From NCBI GenBank assembly GCA_021798395.1, contig JAJZHS010000123.1, positions 1 to 7,276 on the forward strand: 7,276 bases of DNA, written 5' to 3'. The notes under the pieces were generated by a model. That model did not search any database, was not told the origin of the DNA, and worked only from the letters and a program-made list of their open reading frames with translations. Below, in pieces: positions 1-6,173 of this stretch. Both the position numbers and the translations under genes were made by a program. The first letter of the stretch is position 1. Each line of letters starts with the position of its first letter. The DNA comes from Pseudomonadota bacterium. Its GTDB lineage: Bacteria; Pseudomonadota; Gammaproteobacteria; Burkholderiales; Burkholderiaceae_C.

Positions 1-170
1 TCAAGGAGGACGAGCGGCTCAAGCGCATCCCGGTGGTGATCCATTCGTCGCTGACCGGGCAGGCCAACGAGGACCACGCGCGCAACGTCGGCGCCGAGGG
101 CTACGTGGCCAAGTTCGCCGCCGAGGAACTCGGCGGAGCGATCCGCCGGGCGATCGCCGCGCGTTCGTGA
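1..170 (+). CDS. cheV: CheV-like chemotaxis coupling protein, C-terminal end (partial)
   Basis: This is the 3' end of a gene cut by the window edge; codons run from base 3 to the TGA at 168-170, giving 55 residues. It reads as the last part of a response-regulator receiver domain. The segment VVIHSSLTG carries the beta4 Ser/Thr region, and YVAKF carries the invariant receiver lysine, followed by a C-terminal amphipathic helix (AAEELGGAIRRAIAA). The IHSSLTG...N and AKF wording is typical of CheV, a CheW-receiver fusion that couples chemoreceptors to the CheA kinase, more than of a generic CheY. The CheW domain and the phospho-acceptor Asp lie outside the window, so a different receiver-containing protein remains possible. 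Confidence 0.75.
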   Translation, partial: KEDERLKRIPVVIHSSLTGQANEDHARNVGAEGYVAKFAAEELGGAIRRAIAARS

Positions 171-376
171 CCCGCGGGCGACCACGCGTCAACGACCGCG
201 CGCGCGGGGCCCGGGCTTCGGCCCTGCGGCGGGGCTGTTGACGCGACCCGCCGCGCGATTCCAACGTCGCGCTCGCGCCGGATTCGGCGCCCTCTGCCTA
301 GCATCGATGCAACCCGTACCGCCGGGCGCCACAAGGCCCCGCCGGCGCGCACGCCATGCTGACGAGGGCCGGGACG
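171..376. other. Intergenic stretch between the cheV-like gene and the exported-protein gene
   Basis: No convincing gene is seen here. Open frames on both strands are arginine/proline/alanine-rich and look like GC-driven shadows. The stretch holds a small GC hairpin at 213-224 and a GAGGG ribosome-binding site at 364-368 serving the next gene. I could not identify a clear -35/-10 promoter. Confidence 0.5.
213..224 (+). terminator. Possible hairpin downstream of the cheV-like gene
   Basis: GGGC-TTCG-GCCC forms a 4-bp GC stem closed by a stable UUCG-type tetraloop, about 43 bases after the cheV stop. No T-tract follows, so if it ends transcription it is a weak or factor-assisted terminator. 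Such hairpins also arise by chance in DNA this GC-rich. Confidence 0.2.
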
Positions 377-778
377 ATGCCGATCGAATGTTCAAGCAGG
401 AGACGCGCGCCGCGGTGGGCGCGTGCGGCGCTGGCCCTGGGGCTGGCCGGCGTGCTGTCGGCGCCGCAGGCGGACGCGGCCTGGAGCCGGGCCGACACGG
501 CGCGCGAGCTGGGCTACGTGACCCTGGTGGCGGTCGACGGGGCGCAGACCCGCGAGGGTGTCGGCCGCGGCGACCGCGAGATCAATCCTTTTCTCGGACC
601 GCATCCCAGCGTCGGGGAGATCGACCGCTACATGGTCGCCGCGGCGGCGATCCACGGCGCAATCTCGACGATCCTGCCCGAATCGTCGCGGGTGGCGTGG
701 CAATGGGGAACGCTCATCGGCGAAACCCTGGTCGTTGCCCACAACGCGATCTACATCGGGCTCGGCATCCGGTTCTGA
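377..778 (+). CDS. Small exported or membrane-associated protein of an uncharacterised family
   Basis: The protein has 133 residues from the ATG at 377. I chose this start over the in-frame ATG at 356 because GAGGG lies about 8 bases upstream, while 356 has no visible ribosome-binding site. The N-terminus is a classic signal peptide: an Arg-rich n-region (RRRAPRWAR), a hydrophobic core (AALALGLAGVLS) and a likely Ala-x-Ala cleavage near ADA|AWS. The mature part carries WSRADTARELGYV, AVDGAQTR, INPFLGPHPSVGEIDRY, a moderately hydrophobic AAAAIHGAIS stretch, and a final hydrophobic segment ending VVAHNAIYIGLGIRF. I recall these motifs (DxxQTR, NPxLGxHPS, HN near the end) from small uncharacterised proteobacterial proteins of unknown function. 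It converges on the tadE-like gene with a 29-bp gap. Confidence 0.75.
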   Translation: MPIECSSRRRAPRWARAALALGLAGVLSAPQADAAWSRADTARELGYVTLVAVDGAQTREGVGRGDREINPFLGPHPSVGEIDRYMVAAAAIHGAISTILPESSRVAWQWGTLIGETLVVAHNAIYIGLGIRF

Positions 779-807
779 GTCGGGCGGCCCGGCGGCGCGC
801 GCGGCCG

Positions 808-1515
808 CTACGGCGTGGGCTCGTACGCGTCGGACTGCATCTGCAGGGTGACCTCGCTGCGCACCGGAAAGCGCCCCTGCGCGAGTTGCGCGGTGTAGAA
901 GCGGCCGCCGACGGTGCCGGCGTGCGGGTCGGCGGCGCGCATGACGTCGAGGAACAGCGTGTTGACGAGCGGAATGACCGGACGCACGCCTTGCATGACC
1001 TCGAGCTTGAGGACCGAGGCGTCGTGGATCGATTGGCCCGAACTCGCCCCGACGTCGGCGCTGCTCCAGTACGCCAGGTTCTGCCCCGGGATGACGCGGT
1101 GCGTGGGCGTGCCGCAGCCCGGCGCGGGCGCGCCGTTGTCGCCTTCGAAGGCGCGCAGCGTCGGATCGCCCCAGTCGGTGAACGACGCCGTCGTCGGGTT
1201 GGTCATGCGCAACAGCAGGTGGCCGCCGACGAGCAGGTCGGTGCTGGCCCGCTGATACGCGGCGGCAATCTGCGCCGAACTGCTTCCGCCGCCGTACATC
1301 GGGATCGCGGCCAGCAGGTAGGCATTGCGCATGGCGCCGAATTCGGCGTGCCCGGTGCTGCCGGCGCGCGCGGCCATGAAGGTCGCGTAGTCGACCTCGA
1401 TGCGGGCGATGAAGATCAGGGCGAGTTGGACGATCGACAGCACGATCATCCACAGCAGGGGGCCGACGATCAGGAATTCGACCATCGCCGAGCCGTGTTC
1501 GGTGCGACGTTTCAT
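808..1515 (-). CDS. TadE-like minor pseudopilin of the Tad pilus, copy 1
   Basis: The product has 235 residues. The start at 1515 overlaps the preceding DUF192 stop as ATGA; an upstream in-frame ATG (1644) is rejected because homology with copy 2 begins exactly at MKRRTEHGSAM. The TadE signature is N-terminal: a basic, polar leader, HGSAMVEF with the pseudopilin-like Glu, then one hydrophobic helix at about residues 14-38 (FLIVGPLLWMIVLSIVQ). The rest should be periplasmic and includes YGGGSSS, WGDPTLRAFEGDNGAPAPG and a single Cys in PGCG. In Tad systems such proteins are minor pseudopilins matured by TadV/CpaA-type peptidase. By hand count it is about 80% identical to copy 2 with no length change, and looks intact although the upstream genes of this copy are broken. 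The stop is TAG at 808-810. Confidence 0.85.
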   Translation of the reverse strand: MKRRTEHGSAMVEFLIVGPLLWMIVLSIVQLALIFIARIEVDYATFMAARAGSTGHAEFGAMRNAYLLAAIPMYGGGSSSAQIAAAYQRASTDLLVGGHLLLRMTNPTTASFTDWGDPTLRAFEGDNGAPAPGCGTPTHRVIPGQNLAYWSSADVGASSGQSIHDASVLKLEVMQGVRPVIPLVNTLFLDVMRAADPHAGTVGGRFYTAQLAQGRFPVRSEVTLQMQSDAYEPTP

Positions 1516-1865
1516 GGTCCGGGCAAGGATACGAAGCGGCAGCGGCGCCCGCGCGCCAGGCCCAGCCGACGCGCGTCGCCGGAGGCGACTTCCAGCGCGT
1601 CGACGCGGCGCATCGGGGCCGCACGGCAGACGCAGACTCGCCACGCGCCCAGGTCGTGCTGGACGTCCACGACGGTGCCGTCGGCGGTGACGAAGGCGAC
1701 GTCCAGCCTGAAACGCATGCCTATGGGGTGCACGCTGGCGCAGCGCGGCAGCAGCAGGCCGAGCACGCCCGGGGCGAGCGCGCGCTGCAGCATCAGGCCG
1801 CGCAGCCGTGCGGCGAAGCCGTGCGCGACGCGCACCGGGAATTCGATCGATTCAGACGCCGCCAT
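1512..1865 (-). CDS. DUF192 (UPF0127) family protein, copy 1
   Basis: The product has 117 residues with no signal peptide. The DUF192 core is visible as RLRGLMLQR (about 20-28), GLLLPRCASVH, GMRFRLDVAFVTADGTVVDV and a W-containing strand (LGAWRVCVC). The start overlaps the 3' end of tadC copy 1 by 14 bases, and the stop overlaps the tadE-like start as ATGA, so translation is probably coupled. The biochemical role of DUF192 is not established. Many family members are exported and longer; this short cytoplasmic form sits between tadC and tadE in both copies, suggesting a pilus-linked role (inference). It is about 65% identical to copy 2 by hand count. Confidence 0.85.
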   Translation of the reverse strand: MAASESIEFPVRVAHGFAARLRGLMLQRALAPGVLGLLLPRCASVHPIGMRFRLDVAFVTADGTVVDVQHDLGAWRVCVCRAAPMRRVDALEVASGDARRLGLARGRRCRFVSLPGP

Positions 1866-2744
1866 GGAACAGTTGCATTGCGATCGGAAAGAAATTCACG
1901 ATGAATGTGCATGGGAAGATCATGGTGATCAGCGGCAGCAGCATCTTCACCGGGGCGCGGAACGCCGCCAGTTCGGCGCGCTGTGGAAGCGTTCGGCCCG
2001 ACTGCTGTCGGCTTGCCGGCGCAGCACGGGGCCGAGGTTCATGCCAGTGGCTTCCGCGTGCGTGAGTGCGCCGACCAGCCGCGACACCGCGGGATCTCCC
2101 AGCCGGGTCGCCCAGTCGGCCATGCTGGCGGCGCGGGACTTGCCGGCGCGAACGTCGCGCATCATCTGCTGGATCTCGTGGCGCAGGATCCCCGATGGGC
2201 CGCGCAGCACGGCTTGCTGGAAGGCGCCCTGGATGTTCAAGCCGGCCTCGACGCACAAAGTCAGCAGGTCGATCAGGAACGGCAGGCCGCGCGAGATTTC
2301 CTTGCGCGTCGCGGCGCCGCGCTCGCGCAGCCACAGCATCGGCAACATGCCGCCGAACAGCCCGCAGCCGAACAGCGCCGACAAGGCGTAGCTCGGGCGA
2401 TCGGTGATGGACAGCACGCCGGCGCCGGCAAGCGAGCCGAGCGGAAACGCCACCAGGAGGCACAGCGCGACCATTTGCGCCGCGCTCATGCGGTGGCCAA
2501 GGCCGGCCTGGCGCATGCGTGCGCCCAGCAGTTCGAGCAACCACGCCGGCAGCAGCGGCCCGAGCAGCACCGAGATCCAGTGGATCGGCGCCCAGATCGG
2601 GCGCAGCAGCAGCGGCGGCGGATCCATGAAGCTGCGGCCCTCGGGCGGCAGCTTTGTCACCACCGCGCGCAGCGCGGCCAGCGCGAGGACGACGGCCAGA
2701 CCGATGCCGCCGGCGGCGAGGAGGGGAATGAGCTGATCGAGCAT
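1852..2744 (-). pseudogene. tadC: tadC copy 1, inner-membrane platform protein, frameshifted
   Basis: From the ATG at 2744 the frame matches copy 2 through residue 253 (...SSRAERF) and then leaves homology, ending as a 265-residue product at 1947. The missing C-terminus (QRAELAAFRAPVKML to FHGGV) continues in another frame to the TGA at 1852-1854. The cause is visible: copy 1 reads GCTGTGG at about 1980-1986 where copy 2 reads GCTGG, two extra bases that look like a TG duplication. The lost segment contains the last transmembrane helix (PLITMIFPCTFIVNFFPIAM), so the protein is probably non-functional unless this is a sequencing error. The T2SSF core (LPFLIDLLTLCVEAGLNIQG) is intact. The start lies 3 bases after the tadB stop. 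Confidence 0.85.
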
Positions 2745-2747
2745 GGC

Positions 2748-3239
2748 TCAAATGTCGATATTGACGATTGTGCGAATCACGACTGCGCCTCCCAACTCGA
2801 GAAGTCCGATCGCCCCCAGCGCGAAATGGCCGGGAATGGTGTGCCAGAACACACCCATCAGCGCAGGCGCGACCAGGCTCAGGACCAGCAGCACAAGCAG
2901 TGGCAAGGCACCGACGACCCAGGCTTGCAGCACGCCCTGCGCGGTCAGCGCGTGGACTTTGGCCTCGATCTGTTGCCGGGACTGGATGGTCGCCGCGCAG
3001 CGCTCGAGGATCTCGGCCAGGCCGCCTCCCGTCTCCAGCGTCACGCGCAGCGCGGAAGCGAGCAGGTTGGTCGATTCCGTGGGGACGCGCTGGCACAGAG
3101 TCGCGAGACCCTGTTCGAGCTGGAAGCGTCGCAGGCGCGGCGCCAGGAGCATCAGCGCCATCCACGCCAGCACGGTGCCTCCGAGCACCGTGCCGGCGGT
3201 GCCGGCGGTGCCGGCGATGAGCAGATCGGTCGGGCTCAT
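2748..3239 (-). pseudogene. tadB: tadB copy 1, internally deleted platform protein
   Basis: From the ATG at 3239 the frame encodes 163 residues; copy 2 has 286. It begins MSPTDLLIAG like copy 2 and keeps the first helix to APRLRRF, then jumps straight to QLEQGLATLC. This is an in-frame loss of about 126 residues, covering transmembrane helices 2-3 and the first half of the T2SSF domain; the junction is near 3120-3123. The remainder (VPTESTNLLASALRV, GGGLAEILERCAATIQ and the two C-terminal helices) matches copy 2 closely. GAGGGGG lies just upstream of the ATG, so it could start on its own, but no stop separates it from the cpaF fragment, making one 296-residue open frame from 3638. A truncated T2SSF protein is unlikely to work as a platform. 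Confidence 0.8.
3190..3216. repeat. Three perfect copies of a 9-bp tandem repeat in tadB copy 1
   Basis: GTGCCGGCG occurs three times in a row, encoding Gly-Thr-Ala triplets on the minus strand (GTAGTAGT) within the first TadB helix. Copy 2 has only two imperfect units here (GTGCCGACG, GTGCCGATG), so copy 1 is three residues longer at this point. The change keeps frame and hydrophobicity. Confidence 0.8.
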
Positions 3240-3638
<399 letters not shown>

Positions 3639-3649
3639 GCGTACCGGGT

Positions 3650-3793
3650 TCCCGACAACTGGCGCGCGGCGCGCAAACGCTGATGGTGCGCTGTCGCCAC
3701 AGTGACGGACTGACGCAGCCGTCGACACCCAACTGGAATCCCGGTGGGCTGATGCGCACGGTGGCCGAGACCGTGGCCCTGTCGGCCATCTGA
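3650..3793 (+). pseudogene. C-terminal remnant of a sulfite-oxidase-family molybdoprotein (SorA-like)
   Basis: The frame ending in TGA at 3791-3793 reads LARGAQTLMVRC, then GLTQPSTPNWNPGGLMRTV, AETVALSAI. The LMVR...G.TQP...WNPGG.MR pattern is that of the dimerisation-domain tail of SorA/sulfite-oxidase-family molybdopterin enzymes. The frame is closed upstream by a TGA at 3620-3622, and homology seems to begin around 3650, where cpaF antisense sequence takes over, so only about 45 residues remain. The catalytic domain and cofactor-ligand Cys are absent. The following cytochrome c, 15 bases downstream, is the expected partner of SorA-type sulfite dehydrogenases, which supports the assignment. 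The left boundary is approximate. Confidence 0.65.
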
Positions 3794-3808
3794 GCGCAGG
3801 GGGCGACC

Positions 3809-4156
3809 ATGATGGCACGATATCGCGCAGCGGGGCGCTGCATCGCAGCGCTCGTGGGCCTCGGTGCGGGCGCGCTGGCGACGGCGTACGCCGGCGGCCT
3901 GCCGGTGGCGCCGCACAGCATCGCATTGCCGTCGAGCAGTCGGGTGTTTCCCGGCGACGGACCCGGGGCACAGGCCGCGAACGGCTTTTGCCTGATGTGC
4001 CATTCGTACGGCATGGTGGCGACCCAGCCAGCGCTGGACAAAGGGCAGTGGGTCGCCGAGATCGCGAAAATGAAGGACGACTTCAAGGCGCCGATCCCTG
4101 ACGCCGAAGTTCAGCTGCTGGCCAGCTACCTGGCGGATCTGCAGGCTGCGCGCTGA
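3809..4156 (+). CDS. Small periplasmic monohaem cytochrome c (SorB-like)
   Basis: The product has 115 residues. AGGGGG lies about 5-8 bases upstream of the ATG at 3809. Residues 1-28 look like a Sec signal peptide (RYRAAGR, hydrophobic AALVGLGAGALATA, cleavage near AYA|GG). The haem-binding motif CLMCH is at residues 61-65, and Met88 in WVAEIAKMKDDF is the likely distal ligand. The C-terminal helix VQLLASYLADLQ is typical of class I cytochromes c. In SorAB-type sulfite dehydrogenases the cytochrome accepts electrons from the molybdenum subunit; the tail of such a subunit lies directly upstream. The gene itself looks complete, but its partner is truncated, so its present donor is unknown. It converges on tadE copy 2. 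Confidence 0.85.
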   Translation: MMARYRAAGRCIAALVGLGAGALATAYAGGLPVAPHSIALPSSSRVFPGDGPGAQAANGFCLMCHSYGMVATQPALDKGQWVAEIAKMKDDFKAPIPDAEVQLLASYLADLQAAR

Positions 4157-4199
4157 CGTCGCGACAGTCGGAGCCGGCGCGTTGCGCGGCAACGGTCTG

Positions 4200-4221
4200 C
4201 GGCGCGCCCGGGGGCGCGCCG
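4200..4221. terminator. Perfect GC inverted repeat between convergent genes
   Basis: CGGCGCGCC and GGCGCGCCG form a perfect 9-bp stem around a CGGG loop. It lies between the cytochrome stop (4156, plus) and the tadE-like stop (4229, minus), where a bidirectional terminator would be expected. No T-tract is present on either side, so intrinsic termination would be atypical. Confidence 0.35.
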
Positions 4222-4228
4222 GCCCGCG

Positions 4229-4936
4229 CTACGGAGACGGCTCGAATGCATCGGACTGCATGTGCAACGTCACCTCGCTGCGCACCGGGAAGCGCCCTTG
4301 CGCCAGCTGCTCGGTGTAGAACAGCCCGCTGACCGTCTGCGCGTGCGGGTCCTCCGCGCGCATGACGTGGAGGAACAGCGAGTCGGCCAGCGGAATGATC
4401 TGGCGCACGCCCTGCATGGCCTCCAGCTTGAGGACGGATGCGTCATGGATCGACTGTCCCGATGTCGATCCGATGTCGGCGCTGCTCCAGTACGCAAGGT
4501 TGTGTCCGGGAATGACACGTTGCGTCGGCACGCCGCAACCCGGTGCCGGAGCGCCGTTGTCGCCCTCGAAGGCGCGCAGCGTTGGGTCGCCCCAGTCGAC
4601 GTACGACGCAGACGTCGGATTGGTCATCCGCAGCAGCAGATGGCCGTCCGTGAGCAGATCTCTGCTGGCCCGCAGGTATGCGTCTGCCAACTGGGTCGAG
4701 TCGCTGCCCCCGCCGTACATCGGAATCGCAGCCATCAGATATGCGTTGCGCATGACGGTGAGTTCAGCGTGGCCGGTGGTGCCGGCACGCGCGGCCATGA
4801 AGGTTGCGTAGTCAACCTCGGTGCGTGCGACGAACAGCATGGCGATCTGCACGATCGACAACAGAATCACCCACAGCAGCGGGCCGACGATCAGGAACTC
4901 GATCATTGCCGAGCCGTGTTCGTCGCGTCGCGTCAT
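4229..4936 (-). CDS. TadE-like minor pseudopilin of the Tad pilus, copy 2
   Basis: The product has 235 residues. The start at 4936 overlaps the DUF192 stop as ATGA, with GGAAG upstream; an in-frame ATG at 5050 is rejected because conservation with copy 1 starts at MTRRDEHGSAM. It has the TadE signature: a short basic/polar leader, HGSAMIEF with the conserved Glu, and one hydrophobic helix at about 14-37. The periplasmic part contains YGGGSDS, WGDPTLRAFEGDNGAPAPG and a single Cys at 134. The expected role is a minor pseudopilin in Tad/Flp pilus assembly. The roughly 47 hand-counted differences from copy 1 are mostly conservative (L/I/M/V, S/T, D/E). It is the last gene of this tad segment; no TadF or TadG follows. 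Confidence 0.87.
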   Translation of the reverse strand: MTRRDEHGSAMIEFLIVGPLLWVILLSIVQIAMLFVARTEVDYATFMAARAGTTGHAELTVMRNAYLMAAIPMYGGGSDSTQLADAYLRASRDLLTDGHLLLRMTNPTSASYVDWGDPTLRAFEGDNGAPAPGCGVPTQRVIPGHNLAYWSSADIGSTSGQSIHDASVLKLEAMQGVRQIIPLADSLFLHVMRAEDPHAQTVSGLFYTEQLAQGRFPVRSEVTLHMQSDAFEPSP

Positions 4937-5286
4937 CGTTCTTCCACGCAGACGAAGCGGCAGCGCCGACCAGGCGTCAATCCAAGCCTGTGGGCGCTGC
5001 CGGCGGCGAGCTCGAGCGCATCGATGCGGTAGGGCGAGGCCTGCCGGCATACGCAGACCCGCCAGGCGCCCAGATCATGGCGGACATCGAGGATTGCACC
5101 GTCGGCGCTGACAAACGCAATGTCGAGGCGGAAGCGCATGCCCACCGTGTGCACGCTGGCGCAGCTCGGCAGCAGCAGTCCGGCTGTTTCCACGCTGTCG
5201 ACGCGCTGCAGCATCAGCCCACGGAGGCGCGCGGAGAAGCTGCGCACGATGCGAACCGGAACCTGGATCGATTCAGCCGAAGCCAT
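4933..5286 (-). CDS. DUF192 (UPF0127) family protein, copy 2
   Basis: The product has 117 residues, the same length as copy 1, with no signal peptide. The core motifs RLRGLMLQR, GLLLPSCASVH, GMRFRLDIAFVSADGAILDV and LGAWRVCVC are conserved, while residues 1-18, 29-36 and the C-terminus vary. The start overlaps the tadC end by 14 bases and the stop overlaps the tadE start as ATGA, so it is embedded in the operon. Two close cysteines (CVC) and one in PSCASVH are shared with copy 1 (PRCASVH). The molecular function is unknown; its place in the tad operon is the main clue. Confidence 0.87.
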   Translation of the reverse strand: MASAESIQVPVRIVRSFSARLRGLMLQRVDSVETAGLLLPSCASVHTVGMRFRLDIAFVSADGAILDVRHDLGAWRVCVCRQASPYRIDALELAAGSAHRLGLTPGRRCRFVCVEER

Positions 5287-6163
5287 GGAACAGCTGCATC
5301 GCGATCGGGAAAAAGATCACGATGAACGTGCATGGAAAAATCATCGTGATCAGGGGCAGCAGCATCTTCACCGGTGCACGAAACGCTGCGAGTTCAGCGC
5401 GCTGGAAACGTTCGGCACGGCTGCTGTCGGCTTGCCGCCGCAGCACGGGGCCAAGGTTCATGCCGCTGGCTTCGGCGTGGCTGAGCGCGCCGACCAGACG
5501 CGTCACTGCGGGGTCGCCGAGCCGCGCAGCCCAGTCAGCCATGCTGGCGGCGCGGGACTTGCCGGCGCGCACGTCGCGCATCATCTGCTGAATCTCATTG
5601 CGCAGGATGCCCGCGGGGCCGCGCAGCATGGCTTGCTGGAACGCGCCCTGGATGTTCAATCCGGCCTCGACGCACAGGGTCAGCAGGTCGATCAGGAATG
5701 GCAGCCCGCGCGAAATCTCCTTGCGCATCGCCGCGCTGCGTTCACGCAGCCAGAGCATCGGAATCAGGGCGCCGGCCAGCCCTGTCCCGAGTGCGGCCAG
5801 CAAGGCGTAGATCAGATCGCTGGTGAACTGCAGCGCGCCGGCGCCGCCCAGCAGACTCATCGGCGCGGCCAGCAGCACGCACAGCGCGACCAACTGCGAT
5901 GCCTTCATGCGGTGACCCAGCCCGGCCCGGCGCACCCGTGAACCCAGCCACTCGAGCATGCGCGCCGGAAGCATGGGCTCGATCAGTGCCGAGGTCCAGT
6001 GGATCGGGGCCCAGATCGGGCGCAGCAGCAGCGGCGGCGGGTCCATGAAATCGCGGTTCTCGGCGGCCACGGTGGACACCAGCGAACCCAGCCCGGCGAG
6101 ACCGAGGAACACAGCCAGCGCGACGCCGGCGGCAGCAAGAAAGGGCACGAGGTGGTTGAACAT
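5273..6163 (-). CDS. tadC: TadC, Tad pilus inner-membrane platform protein, copy 2
   Basis: The product has 296 residues, normal for TadC. Hydrophobic helices lie at about 5-30, 91-108, 117-138 and 266-288. The T2SSF domain spans about 152-275, opening with LPFLIDLLTLCVEAGLNIQG and including MMRDVRAGKSRAASMADWA and SHAEASGMNLGPVLRRQA. The segment MDPPPLLLRPIWAPIHW (40-56) is strictly kept in both copies. TadC partners TadB as the GspF/PilC-like platform that couples the CpaF motor to pilin assembly. The start lies 10 bases after the tadB stop with no clear ribosome-binding site, suggesting coupling; the last 14 bases overlap the DUF192 gene. Unlike copy 1, the frame is unbroken. Confidence 0.9.
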   Translation of the reverse strand: MFNHLVPFLAAAGVALAVFLGLAGLGSLVSTVAAENRDFMDPPPLLLRPIWAPIHWTSALIEPMLPARMLEWLGSRVRRAGLGHRMKASQLVALCVLLAAPMSLLGGAGALQFTSDLIYALLAALGTGLAGALIPMLWLRERSAAMRKEISRGLPFLIDLLTLCVEAGLNIQGAFQQAMLRGPAGILRNEIQQMMRDVRAGKSRAASMADWAARLGDPAVTRLVGALSHAEASGMNLGPVLRRQADSSRAERFQRAELAAFRAPVKMLLPLITMIFPCTFIVIFFPIAMQLFHGFG

Positions 6164-6173
6164 GGCTCGGGTC

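Noticed and set aside
356..376. Seven-codon longer start for the exported protein
   Set aside because: No ribosome-binding site precedes 356, while GAGGG is well placed for 377 and gives a normal signal-peptide n-region.
392..1624. A 410-codon minus-strand open frame
   Set aside because: It is out of frame with the tadE-like gene and full of Arg/Pro/Asp; the tadE frame has a matching duplicate and a clear domain.
1516..1644. N-terminal extension of tadE copy 1 to the ATG at 1644 (likewise 4937-5050 for copy 2)
   Set aside because: The extra residues overlap the DUF192 gene and are not conserved between copies, whereas conservation and the ATGA overlap both begin at 1515 and 4936.
238..2391. 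A 717-codon plus-strand open frame
   Set aside because: It runs over an exported-protein gene in another frame and then antisense to the tadE, DUF192 and tadC genes. The product is Arg/Ala/Gly-rich low-complexity with no family features, typical of a shadow frame in GC-rich DNA.
3639..3971. Upstream extension of the cpaF-tadB frame to an ATG at 3971
   Set aside because: The extension is antisense to the cytochrome c and the molybdoprotein tail and has no CpaF character; homology starts only around 3638-3641.
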